DNA of 64,000 nt. Source: Sinorhizobium meliloti 4H41. GTDB lineage: Bacteria > Pseudomonadota > Alphaproteobacteria > Rhizobiales > Rhizobiaceae. The stretch covers positions 374,830-438,829 of the forward strand of contig NZ_AQWP01000003.1 of NCBI RefSeq assembly GCF_000375585.1. The letters are read 5' to 3'. The translations under genes were made by a program, and so were the position numbers. Numbering within the stretch: the first letter of the stretch is position 1; each line of letters opens with the position of its first letter. The notes beneath the pieces are model-generated. The model was given only the letters and a program-made list of their open reading frames with translations. It was not told where the DNA came from and ran no database searches. Of this stretch, positions 35,741 through 44,201 are shown piece after piece.

Positions 35741-37042
35741 TCAGATGTCGCGAACGACCGTAAAATAGGCATCCGTGCCTACCTGGCCGCCCTTGAATGC
35801 GATCTCTAGTTGTTCTCCCTCCGTCTTCAGGAATCCGGTGCAAAGCGGCGAGCCGGGGCATGCCGGCAGTGGCGCAAGCAATTCGAGTGCGAGTATGGAT
35901 AGCTGCTTGATCGCGTGGCTTGACGTGTCGCCACCCGCGACGACGGCTCGCTTGAGGCCGTGGCGACGCACGAGGCCGGCAAGGATCAGTCCCAGCCCCT
36001 GTCCGATCAGGTGTCCCTCGAGCCCGGCGACCCGCATGTCTGCAATGCCGAGCGCGGTGTAGAGAAGAGGGCTTCGGCCGCTGCGGAGCACGCCGCTCGC
36101 CGCCTCGATGGCGGCTTGAACGGTCGCCTCGGTCTGCGTCGTCAGGGCGGAAGCATCGACATGGATGCCATCGAAGCCGTTGTCGATCGCGTGCCGGATC
36201 TGCCGTTCGGTGGTCGGTGAGCAACTGCCGGAGACGACGGCAATCGGCCCCCGGCCGCCCGGGCCCGCAACGGACCGAGCCTCGCCGCTGAGTGGCGTTC
36301 CGGCGTCCTTAGCCACAAGCGCGTACTCGACGCCCGAGGAACCGGTGACGAACCGGCACTCTTCTCTGAGCGACCACAGATGGCGACCCGTTGCGGCCTT
36401 GGTTTCCTCGTCGAGCACGTCGAAAAGCAGGATGTCTTCCTGTCTGGCACGTTGCGACAGCTCTTCCGGTGCCAGGCCGTTCTTCAGACGCAGGAAGTCG
36501 ATGAGGCCTATGGACTTGTCCGTCTGGCGGCCGAGATGGACGCGCAGGTCGGCCTCATCCATCGGCGTCACGGGATGGCGGTTCATCACGGGATGCCGAT
36601 CGATACGAAACACGTCCGGCCCGAAATGGGCATAGAGATTGCCGAAGGCGGTATAGCGCTTGAGTTCCGGCGCGCCGACGACGAGCGGCATGCAGGTCTG
36701 CCGGAAGACGGAAGCCGCGATGTCCATCGCCCTGCCGATACTGCCGACGGCGGGGCTGGAATCGAAGGTCGAGCAGACCTTGTAATGGCAGAGGGCCGCG
36801 CTGGAATGCTTCATCCATTCGAAGACCGGCGGCAGGTTCTCGTCCATCCACTCCGGCGTTTCGCTGCGGCTGGTGCCGGCAATGCCGATGACCCTTCGGC
36901 CAGGGAAGCGTTTCATCTCGTCGGCCGTGGGTATCGCGGTGAAGAGGATCGTCGGCGTGCCACGTGTCGCCAGCGCCTCCATCACATCGGTGGAGCCGGT
37001 CAGATCGTCGCCGTAGTAGCAGAGCAGGAGATCACCGCTCAC
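35741..37042 (-). CDS. oiaK: Four-carbon acid sugar kinase family protein, probable 3-oxo-isoapionate kinase
   Basis: The 433-residue protein has the DUF1537/OtnK kinase layout. The N-terminal domain has LLCYYGDDLTGSTDVMEAL at about 5-23 (acid-sugar binding DDxTG), with KVCSTFDSSPAVGSIGRA near 88-105. The C-terminal nucleotide-binding domain has VVSGSCSPTTERQI near 270 and AGGDTSSHAI near 373. Such kinases phosphorylate keto-acid sugars. Next to ApnL-, ApnO- and ApdG-like genes the expected substrate is 3-oxo-isoapionate. The start is GTG 37042, overlapping the upstream stop as GTGA. Assignment of the exact substrate is by context. Confidence 0.75.
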   Translation of the reverse strand: MSGDLLLCYYGDDLTGSTDVMEALATRGTPTILFTAIPTADEMKRFPGRRVIGIAGTSRSETPEWMDENLPPVFEWMKHSSAALCHYKVCSTFDSSPAVGSIGRAMDIAASVFRQTCMPLVVGAPELKRYTAFGNLYAHFGPDVFRIDRHPVMNRHPVTPMDEADLRVHLGRQTDKSIGLIDFLRLKNGLAPEELSQRARQEDILLFDVLDEETKAATGRHLWSLREECRFVTGSSGVEYALVAKDAGTPLSGEARSVAGPGGRGPIAVVSGSCSPTTERQIRHAIDNGFDGIHVDASALTTQTEATVQAAIEAASGVLRSGRSPLLYTALGIADMRVAGLEGHLIGQGLGLILAGLVRRHGLKRAVVAGGDTSSHAIKQLSILALELLAPLPACPGSPLCTGFLKTEGEQLEIAFKGGQVGTDAYFTVVRDI

Positions 37043-38859
37043 GAGACGCCCTCCAGCCGGTGTTTCGCAATGCCGTAGGGGCCGAGTTCGATGGCTGTCG
37101 CACCGTCGACGATGACACGCACCTTGTCAGGGGTGATATTGGCGACGAGCACCGTATCGCCGCCGCCGACGGCGAGAACTCTGCTGGGGTCCGAGCTTTC
37201 GATGTGCACGGCGTCACGTCCGGCAAGGGAGCTGATCCACTGTGCCGCCTTGAAGGCCGGATTCGGGCTTCCCGCCTCGAGAACGCCGAAAGGACCCGTC
37301 AGACTGCCGAGCGAAAGCACGTCCAGCGATGCGTCGGCCGTCGCCGCGGCATATCCGACCATCCAGGCGGCCGCGAAATCCGTCGGCTGCCGCGGGTCGT
37401 CGGCCGTCATCGTCATGCGCCGGCGATCCGGGTTGGCGCTGAGCGATGCGCCATAGGGGTTGCTGCGCATGCCGATGGACGACGGCCCGATCCGGTAGCG
37501 CATGTCACCGGCGAAAGCGCGGACGGACGCGGTGATGAAGGGCAGGGCCTCCAGCGTCTCCATCACGCTGCGATCGTCTGCGGCATGCACTAGCGGCGAC
37601 GTCGTGTGAGTGATGAAGTCAAGCCGATCAAGGGGTGGGCGCTTCCTGTTGAGTTCGGTGAAATAGCTGAACATACCACCGCCGAGCAGCAGGTCCGGGA
37701 AGGCCTCTCTTGCAGCCGCATAGACCTCGTCCAGCGCCGGGCAGTCCGGCCATGCGCTACCGGGTGGCGTCGATCTCAGGTCTGGCGCCGGGCTGACAGC
37801 GATCGCCGAAAGGCCGAGCCCCGCGTCGCGAACCCGTCGCGCGAGATGGGTCAGTTCAACCCGCGGTGACTGCTCGCAGGCCAGCACATATTCCAGCGTC
37901 GCTGCCGCGGGATAGGCCGAGAGGAGGCGGGCATATCCTTCAAGGGCGGAGACGCTGTGCCCGGCCAACGGGTTGAAGGCAAGGATGAGGTGCTGCGGCG
38001 CAATCGCCCTCAGTTGATCGATATTGTCCAGCGTATCCGCCAGGTCCTCCGGACGGACGCCAAGGCCAAAGTCCGGGTTGCGGCCGGCTCTGGCGACGGT
38101 CGAGAGATTGACGACCTCGTCCCGTTGCGCGTGGGTCTGAACGATGTCCGGCTCCCCGCTGAAGATCACGGTGATTGTCTGGCGCACCGGCACACCTTCG
38201 GGGAGCGTGTAGGGCCAGGGCAGGGCGAGGGGGCGGACATAGGTCTTGTAGGAGGCATCCGACCAGTTGCGCTGGTCCTCCATCTCGAACGTGTCGCCAT
38301 CCATCCGGCACTGCGCCGTCATGCCCGGCGCAATCTCATGGGTGATCGCACGCAGATCGAAGAACGGCTGCGCTGGCGCGATGACATCGGGAAAATGTGC
38401 CTCTTCCCTACAGCCGTCCGTGTGTTCGACAACGACCGGCTGCCCTGCCACGCCCACGATGGGGTGGAGGATGCAGAAGCCGCAGCGGTTGGTCACGAAG
38501 TCGCCGTTCGGAACGGCCTCTGCATCGAAGACCAGCTTGCCGCCGGCGCTTCCGGAGATATGGACGTCGATGGCGAGGCCGGCGCTATCGCTCTTGCACT
38601 CGGCCCTGTAGCGAACAGAAAAGTCGGCCCTGGTTTCCTTGATGCTTAGCCCGGAAATGGCGAGCGCATGATTGCCCCAGTTGGCATCGCGAACGAGATA
38701 GGAGATGGCCCGAATCGCTTCCTTGCCATGCCACCGAACGGCACGAAGGTTGCCGTCCTCCAGCTCCACGGACAGTGGTCCGGCTGTCAGGCGCTGGACG
38801 GTGCCCGCCTCGTTGTTGCCCGCCTGCGGGGTCGGATAGGCTTCGACCATGTCAGACAT
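37039..38859 (-). CDS. apnL: Probable D-apionolactonase
   Basis: The 606-residue protein is not a member of a common, well-named family. It has no signal peptide. An all-beta N-terminal region (about 20-240, with HGKEAIRAISYLVRDANWGN) is followed by a probable TIM-like C-terminal part. This size, and the position between an ApdG-like dehydrogenase and a DUF1537 kinase, fit ApnL, the lactonase that opens D-apionolactone to D-apionate in the D-apiose pathway. Its start overlaps the dehydrogenase gene by eight bases, and its stop overlaps the kinase start by four. The identification is from remembered pathway gene content; the sequence alone does not prove it. Confidence 0.65.
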   Translation of the reverse strand: MSDMVEAYPTPQAGNNEAGTVQRLTAGPLSVELEDGNLRAVRWHGKEAIRAISYLVRDANWGNHALAISGLSIKETRADFSVRYRAECKSDSAGLAIDVHISGSAGGKLVFDAEAVPNGDFVTNRCGFCILHPIVGVAGQPVVVEHTDGCREEAHFPDVIAPAQPFFDLRAITHEIAPGMTAQCRMDGDTFEMEDQRNWSDASYKTYVRPLALPWPYTLPEGVPVRQTITVIFSGEPDIVQTHAQRDEVVNLSTVARAGRNPDFGLGVRPEDLADTLDNIDQLRAIAPQHLILAFNPLAGHSVSALEGYARLLSAYPAAATLEYVLACEQSPRVELTHLARRVRDAGLGLSAIAVSPAPDLRSTPPGSAWPDCPALDEVYAAAREAFPDLLLGGGMFSYFTELNRKRPPLDRLDFITHTTSPLVHAADDRSVMETLEALPFITASVRAFAGDMRYRIGPSSIGMRSNPYGASLSANPDRRRMTMTADDPRQPTDFAAAWMVGYAAATADASLDVLSLGSLTGPFGVLEAGSPNPAFKAAQWISSLAGRDAVHIESSDPSRVLAVGGGDTVLVANITPDKVRVIVDGATAIELGPYGIAKHRLEGVS

Positions 38860-39904
38860 CCCTCAACTGGATGGTCGCGCCCGTTGCGGCACTTTCATAG
38901 GCGGCATTCACGAGCGCGAAGGTCTTCAGATTGTCGTCACCCGACGTGCTGGGTCTCGTTCCCGCAAGCAGGCACTCTACCCAGTGTTTCTGGATCAGCA
39001 GGACGCTCTCCTGCACATTGTGCCAGGGCTTGCTCGCCCAGGGGAGCAGCGGCGGGGAGAGATCGTGTCTTTCGACACCTCCCGTACGGCTGGTGAGCGT
39101 GAGCTGGTAGCCGGCAGACAGGCGCAGCGATCCTTCGCTTGCATCGATCTCGACGAGCGTTTGCGGAAAGAGCTCCTCTTCCAGCCTGGTCGCGTAGCTG
39201 CAGTCCACAACGGACGTTACGCCGTTTTCGTGGGCCAGCATCATGGTCGCGACGTCCTCGCCGGCGATGTCCGGGTTGACGCGGGCGAGCCGGGCCGTGA
39301 GGCCCAGAACGTCGCCGAACAGGAAGCGGGCCACATCAAGGACATGGACGCCAAGATCTTCGACGATGAACCGCTTGCCCGTCGCAAGATAGGGCTGGCC
39401 TGCATAGACGTCGAACGCCGACCGGAAGGAGACCCGGCCCCAGAAGGGGCGGCCGATGCGCCCGCTTGCAAGAATATCTCTCACGGCCATGAGGGGCGAC
39501 TGCCAGCGGAAGTTCTCGTGAACCATCAGCGGAATCCCGGCCTTGTCGCAGGCATCGACGATCGCGCGCGCATCCTCGATGGTCGGAGCGAGGGGCTTCT
39601 GGCAAATGGCCGGCAGCTTCCTCGACGCGGCCAGTTCAACGAGCGCGCGGTGGCTGGGGGCGGTCGTGCAGATATCGACGAAGTCCAGGGTTTCCCGCTC
39701 CAGCATTTCGGCCGCGTCGGTATAGGTGCGGGAAATTCCGAACGCGGCGGCGACCTCCGCAAGCCGCTCGGCATTGGTATCGCAAAGAGCGACGATGTCG
39801 GCGCTGCCATCACGCGCGGCGATGTCGCGCCAGGCATTCAACTGATTGATCGCGAAAAACCCGCAGCCGATGAGGGCGCCATGCAACATGCCGTTCGTCC
39901 TCAC
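38852..39904 (-). CDS. apdG: Gfo/Idh/MocA-family dehydrogenase, probable D-apiose dehydrogenase
   Basis: The 350-residue protein has an N-terminal Rossmann domain (ALIGCGFFAINQLNAW at about 10-25) and the family motif with catalytic lysine CQKPLAP near 100-106. The C-terminal substrate domain has KRFIVEDLGVHVLDVARFLFG near 178-198, where the D and H are catalytic. It would oxidise D-apiose to D-apionolactone with NAD+. The start is GTG 39904, overlapping the upstream stop as GTGA; ATG 39889, with GAGGA before it, is an equally good choice. The substrate assignment depends on the neighbouring apnL-, apnO- and oiaK-like genes. Confidence 0.75.
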   Translation of the reverse strand: MRTNGMLHGALIGCGFFAINQLNAWRDIAARDGSADIVALCDTNAERLAEVAAAFGISRTYTDAAEMLERETLDFVDICTTAPSHRALVELAASRKLPAICQKPLAPTIEDARAIVDACDKAGIPLMVHENFRWQSPLMAVRDILASGRIGRPFWGRVSFRSAFDVYAGQPYLATGKRFIVEDLGVHVLDVARFLFGDVLGLTARLARVNPDIAGEDVATMMLAHENGVTSVVDCSYATRLEEELFPQTLVEIDASEGSLRLSAGYQLTLTSRTGGVERHDLSPPLLPWASKPWHNVQESVLLIQKHWVECLLAGTRPSTSGDDNLKTFALVNAAYESAATGATIQLRDV

Positions 39905-40728
39905 GTGATCCGCCGAATGCTTTCGGTCAACTCATCCCGGTTGAAGATGCGCTTCCAGTCATCCTTCATGAGAACGGGGATGCCGAATTCGATCGCCTTG
40001 TTGCAGGCATCGGAAAAAACGCCCGGCGTTTCCTCGAAGATCACGGCGCCGAGCACGTTCATGTGGCCGAGCAGGAAGTCGCGAGCCGCCTCCTTTGGAA
40101 CCCCTCGCGAAACGCACTCGTCCATCGCCTGGCGCATCACCATGAGCAGGCTGGCGCACAATGTTTCCGAAAGGCCCGGCTCCAGCATCGCCATCTGCTC
40201 GACGGTGATGCGGTGCGACCGCATGACGGGCGCCCAAATGACTTTGGCGATCTCCTCGCCAAGCGCATAATGCGCTTCCGGTCCCTGCATCAGCGCCGAG
40301 ACGATGTGCTGCTTTGCAGCCACGCCGCCGAAGAAGTCTCGCTTGGCGGCGGGATCGGTCTCGTCGTTGAAGATCGGTGGATGGCAGGGATGGGTGACGA
40401 AATAGGTCAGGTCGTCGCGGTTCGGCAGGTGGCCGGCAAAGGGAGCGGCGGCGTCGAGAATGACAAGCATCGTGCCGGCGGCGAGCTTGTCCGCGATCCC
40501 GGCAGCGACCTTGCCTATGGCGGTGTCCGGCACGGCGAGAATGACAGCGTCGGCGCCCTCCAGCGCGGCGTCCGCGGGAAGTGTGGAGAGCCCCAGCTCG
40601 GTTTGGAGGCGAGCCTTCCCCGCCTCGCTCACTTCCACATGGCGCACGTCGAAACGCGAGCCTTGGAGATTCTTTGCAAGACGGCAACCCATCTTGCCGC
40701 CGGCGCCGAAAAGGGCAATCGAAGTCAT
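39901..40728 (-). CDS. apnO: Probable D-apionate oxidoisomerase
   Basis: The 275-residue protein has an N-terminal NAD-binding motif (IALFGAGGKMGCRLAKNL at 4-21) and an all-helical C-terminal half like phosphogluconate/hydroxyacid dehydrogenases. A distinctive TYFVTHPCHPPIFNDE (near 118-133) probably holds a metal or acid-binding site with two histidines. In the D-apiose pathway ApnO oxidises and rearranges D-apionate to 3-oxo-isoapionate. The start at 40728 follows AAAGGACATCTCCC. It lies in the tight minus-strand run from the permease gene to oiaK. Confidence 0.7.
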   Translation of the reverse strand: MTSIALFGAGGKMGCRLAKNLQGSRFDVRHVEVSEAGKARLQTELGLSTLPADAALEGADAVILAVPDTAIGKVAAGIADKLAAGTMLVILDAAAPFAGHLPNRDDLTYFVTHPCHPPIFNDETDPAAKRDFFGGVAAKQHIVSALMQGPEAHYALGEEIAKVIWAPVMRSHRITVEQMAMLEPGLSETLCASLLMVMRQAMDECVSRGVPKEAARDFLLGHMNVLGAVIFEETPGVFSDACNKAIEFGIPVLMKDDWKRIFNRDELTESIRRIT

Positions 40729-40754
40729 TGGGAGATGTCCTTTCGTTATTCCGT

Positions 40755-41735
40755 TCACCTGTCTGTCAGCGGACGGACGGTCCGCCGCTCCAGCTTGTCT
40801 ATGATCCGTGTGCGCAGGCCGTCGATCGCAACGGCGATGAAGATGATGGCCGCGGTTACCAGCGGGTAGATGTACGGGTCGGCATTGATGATGTTCAGGC
40901 CGTTCTGCACGGTCTTGATGAGGATCGCCCCGAACACGGTGCCAATCACGCTGCCCCGTCCGCCGAAGAGCGAGACGCCCCCGAGAACGGCCGCCGCGAT
41001 TGCCGAAAACTCGATCTGGTCTCCATATTTCGGGCCGACTGCACCGATCTGCGTGATCGAGACGAAGCCGCCAATGCCGGCGCAAAGCCCTGCGATGATG
41101 AAGCAGAAGAGGACGATACGGCGAACCGGGAGCCCGGCCTTTCGCGCCGCTTCGGTGTCGCCACCGACCGCATAGACCTGACGGCCGAAGGCGGTCTGAT
41201 GCAGGATCAGCCAGGCGGCCGCAAATACGGCGACGAAGGCAACGATGGCGGACGGAATGCCGAGCACGGAGGCGCGATTCAGGTCGGTTATCTGGTCGGG
41301 AAACATGAGCGTCCGGGTGTTGGACAGCCACATCGCGATGCCGCGCAGGATGAAGAGCGTGGCGAGTGTCACGATGAAAGAAGCGACGCCGAGCCGGGTT
41401 ACCACGCTACCATTGACCGCGCCGATGACGCCCGCCATCGCCATGACCGCCAGAAGCCCGAGCGGCCACGGAATGCCGGGCAGGTAGATCGCCAGAACGC
41501 TCGCCGTGAGATACATGCTCGCGCCGACCGACAGGTCGATCTGGCCCGTAAGCAGCACGAACGTCATCCCGATGGCCAGGATCGCGATCGGGGTCGCCTG
41601 TATGACGATGTTCCGGAAGTTGGCGAAGGCGAGGAAGCGGTCGGAGACGAGCCCGAACAGGATCAGGAGAACGATGAAGAGGATATAGGGTGCGTTCTGC
41701 AGGAGCAGCAGGACAAGTCGGTTGCCTGTTTTCAT
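40755..41735 (-). CDS. CUT2 sugar ABC transporter permease
   Basis: The 326-residue RbsC-like membrane protein has AIGMTFVLLTGQIDLSVGAS near residue 54 and AAVLGGVSLFGGRGSVIGTVFG near 247, the conserved permease loops. Its start overlaps the ATPase stop by four bases (ATGA), with AGAGGTGCAGGC as ribosome site. Together with the ATPase gene upstream it forms a second CUT2 system in the cluster, but no binding protein gene accompanies it. Confidence 0.85.
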   Translation of the reverse strand: MKTGNRLVLLLLQNAPYILFIVLLILFGLVSDRFLAFANFRNIVIQATPIAILAIGMTFVLLTGQIDLSVGASMYLTASVLAIYLPGIPWPLGLLAVMAMAGVIGAVNGSVVTRLGVASFIVTLATLFILRGIAMWLSNTRTLMFPDQITDLNRASVLGIPSAIVAFVAVFAAAWLILHQTAFGRQVYAVGGDTEAARKAGLPVRRIVLFCFIIAGLCAGIGGFVSITQIGAVGPKYGDQIEFSAIAAAVLGGVSLFGGRGSVIGTVFGAILIKTVQNGLNIINADPYIYPLVTAAIIFIAVAIDGLRTRIIDKLERRTVRPLTDR

Positions 41736-43255
41736 GCCTGCACCTCTCTTGGCCCGGAAAGGCCCGTGGCAGCGGTCATTATGGCCTCCCGGTCGAAGTC
41801 ACGGCGCGCGAAGCTGCCGGTCAGTTCGCCGCGGTTGATGGTGAGGATGCGGTCCGAAAGGCCGATGAGTTCCTCGATCTCGGACGAGATGAGCAGAACG
41901 GCGCTTCCGCTCTCAACGAGGCTGTTGATGATGCGGTAGACTTCCTGCTTCGCCCCGACGTCGATGCCACGCGTCGGCTCGTCGAGGATGAACAGGCGAG
42001 GCTGGCGGAGAAGCCATTTGCCGATGACGACCTTCTGCTGGTTGCCGCCCGACAGGTGCTTGACCATCGTGTCGTCGACCTTGGCCGTCGAAAGATGCAT
42101 CGCGCGGCCCATCTCGGCCGCGACGGTGCTGATCCTCCTTCGATCGACCAGGCCGAATGCGCCGGCGACCGTCGGCAACGAAGCGAGCACCATGTTCTCG
42201 GCGATCGTGAAATCCATGACGAGGCCCTCGCCGCGGCGGTCCTCGGTTAGGAACGCGACGCCGGCGGCCATCGCCGTTGCAGGCGTCGGATCGACAAGCA
42301 GCCTGCCGTCGATGCGGATTTCCCCGCGCGCAAATCGATCGAGGCCGAACAGCATTCGAGCGAGTTCCGATCGACCGGAACCCATAAGCCCTGCGAGGCC
42401 CACGACCTCCCCGGCGCGAATCTCGAAGGTGATGTTTTCCGCCACGCCAGGCTGGCTGAGGCCCGAGACGGAAAGAACGATGTCGCTCGTCGGTTTGACG
42501 GAGCGCTCCGGGTAGATGGCGTCGATCGACCGCCCTACCATCAGGGAGATGATGCGCTGCACGTCGATCGCAGTTGTTTCCGCGGTGCCTGCGACATGCC
42601 CGTCACGAAGGACTGCGATGCTGTCGCAGACCGCCATCACGTCTTCCAGCGCATGACTGATGTAAATGATGCCGATGCCACGGCTCTTCAGCCGGCCGAT
42701 GATGGCGAACAGGCGTTCGACTTCCGGGCGCGTCAGAGAGGTGGTCGGCTCGTCGAAAATGATGAGCCTGGCATTGCGCGACAACGCCTTGGCAATCTCG
42801 ACGAGTTGCCGCTCACCCTGGCTGAGTTTCGACACCGGCGTCGATGGCCGGTGCGAAATATCGACCTGCGCCAGGTACTCTTCCGTCTGCCGCCGGATCT
42901 GCGCACGGTTGATGAAGGGCAGGATATTTCGCCGGGGGAACCTGTCGATGAAGAGGTTTTCCTCGATCGTCAGGTTCGGGAAGAGGTTGAGCTCCTGGTG
43001 AATGAACGCGATTCCGGCCGCCGAAGCATCCTTCGGATCGGCCGGGGCATAGATAGCGCCATCGAGCCGCATACTCCCGGCGTTCGGCTGGTGGACCCCG
43101 CCGAGGATGTTCATGCTGGTCGACTTGCCGGACCCGTTTTCACCGACAAGCCCCAGTGCCTTGCCCTTTTCGACCGAGAAGCCGACGCCGTGCAAGACGG
43201 TTACCCCGAAGAACGATTTGGTCAGGCCTTCGACTTCCAGAAGTTTCTTCGACGG
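41732..43255 (-). CDS. CUT2 sugar ABC transporter ATPase, start codon lost
   Basis: The frame encodes a double ABC ATPase of the RbsA type: Walker A GENGSGKST, LSQGERQLVEIAKAL, DEPTTSL, and in the second half [15 protein letters not shown] and DEPTRGID. It is complete at the 3' end. At the 5' end the coding sense continues in frame through KLLEVEGLTKSFFGVTV up to 43255, where it meets TAG at 43256-43258, with no ATG or GTG in between. A TTG at 43195 would cut off the first beta strand. So only a few N-terminal codons and the ribosome site seem to be missing, at the junction with the divergent TIM-barrel gene. It may be inactive or poorly expressed. Confidence 0.75.
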   Translation of the reverse strand, partial: PSKKLLEVEGLTKSFFGVTVLHGVGFSVEKGKALGLVGENGSGKSTSMNILGGVHQPNAGSMRLDGAIYAPADPKDASAAGIAFIHQELNLFPNLTIEENLFIDRFPRRNILPFINRAQIRRQTEEYLAQVDISHRPSTPVSKLSQGERQLVEIAKALSRNARLIIFDEPTTSLTRPEVERLFAIIGRLKSRGIGIIYISHALEDVMAVCDSIAVLRDGHVAGTAETTAIDVQRIISLMVGRSIDAIYPERSVKPTSDIVLSVSGLSQPGVAENITFEIRAGEVVGLAGLMGSGRSELARMLFGLDRFARGEIRIDGRLLVDPTPATAMAAGVAFLTEDRRGEGLVMDFTIAENMVLASLPTVAGAFGLVDRRRISTVAAEMGRAMHLSTAKVDDTMVKHLSGGNQQKVVIGKWLLRQPRLFILDEPTRGIDVGAKQEVYRIINSLVESGSAVLLISSEIEELIGLSDRILTINRGELTGSFARRDFDREAIMTAATGLSGPREVQA

Positions 43256-43262
43256 CTACCCC

Positions 43263-44054
43263 ATGGAGATGGCAGTCGAGGAGATCGCCGACGCCGGTTG
43301 CCTCCACGTAGAACCAGCCTTCATCAAGGGCTACGTCGATTTCGATGAAACAGCGTTCTCGCCTTCGGCCGCCGCGCGCCTCAGCAACCTTGCGGTTGCC
43401 AGAGGGGTGCGCATCCACGCGGCCTCGGCACATCTGGACCTATCGGAGCCGGATGCTGCGGCGGCCCTGGTCCGGCGGCTCGATTTCGCCGCGGATCTCG
43501 GTGCTTCATTCCTGATCACCAATTCCGGACCGGCAGGCAAGCGCGATGCCATCAGAGCGACGGTGGAGGCAGTGATCCCCAAACCGGAGGCAAGCGGCCT
43601 CACCCTCGCCCTCGAGAACCCGGGACACGGAAGCGGCAATCTCACGGGTATCGTCTCTGATGCGGCCATTTTCCTGGGCGAAATCGGGTCACCGCGCGTC
43701 CGTCTCAATCATGACACGGGAAATGTCTTCACCTACAGCGGCGAAACACGCCAGCCTGCGGAGGATCTCGCCGCGGCGCCGAATTTGGTGGCGCATGTTC
43801 ATCTGAAGGACGTGAAGTCTACGAATGAGGGCTGGGTGTTTTGCGCACTCGGCGATGGCGACGTTGATCTTGCGAACTACTGGTCGGCGATGCCCGTAGG
43901 TCTCCCCGTCACCATCGAGCTCCCACTTCGCCTTGGCCGGCCACGGCGAGCTGATCCGCAGAGGTATCCAAGGCCGCTGGACCCTGCCACGATACGAAGA
44001 GAGCTGACAGCCTCACTTCGGTATATAGGCACCCTTGAGGCTGTTCCGGACTGA
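43263..44054 (+). CDS. oiaC: TIM-barrel sugar isomerase/epimerase-like protein, 5'-truncated; OiaC-like
   Basis: From ATG 43263 the product is 263 residues of an AP-endonuclease-2-type TIM barrel. It has metal-site segments VEPAFIKGYVDF, ITNSGPAGKRD, ALENPGHGSGNL, LNHDTGNVFTY, and HVHLKDV with E further on. Homologous sense seems to continue upstream as FFDGYP, so the first beta strand and the start codon are missing at the junction near 43250. No ribosome site precedes 43263. Facing the apionate genes, it is a candidate 3-oxo-isoapionate decarboxylase (OiaC), which yields L-erythrulose. The function is inferred from fold and context, and the gene may be dead. Confidence 0.55.
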   Translation: MEMAVEEIADAGCLHVEPAFIKGYVDFDETAFSPSAAARLSNLAVARGVRIHAASAHLDLSEPDAAAALVRRLDFAADLGASFLITNSGPAGKRDAIRATVEAVIPKPEASGLTLALENPGHGSGNLTGIVSDAAIFLGEIGSPRVRLNHDTGNVFTYSGETRQPAEDLAAAPNLVAHVHLKDVKSTNEGWVFCALGDGDVDLANYWSAMPVGLPVTIELPLRLGRPRRADPQRYPRPLDPATIRRELTASLRYIGTLEAVPD

Positions 44055-44201
44055 TTGGCGGACGTTTTATCTGTTGTGCCTGGCTCGTCGCTGCGTTCAA
44101 AGCTCACCTTGGCCGTTGAAGTGGTGGCTGAGAATGGTTTTCTTCAAAATCGTATGCCGATCATCCTTGATCCGTCAGTGATGCCGGGACTGAACATCTA
44201 A
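44055..44201 (+). pseudogene. Possible C-terminal remnant of an unknown gene
   Basis: Directly after the TGA of the TIM-barrel gene, in the same frame, 48 codons read LADVLSVVPGSSLRSKLT to VMPGLNI before TAA at 44199-44201. The sequence looks like a structured protein end, is less GC-biased than its neighbours, and has no ribosome site. It could be what is left of a gene removed by the rearrangement that closed this cluster. I do not recognise the family; chance is possible. Confidence 0.3.
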
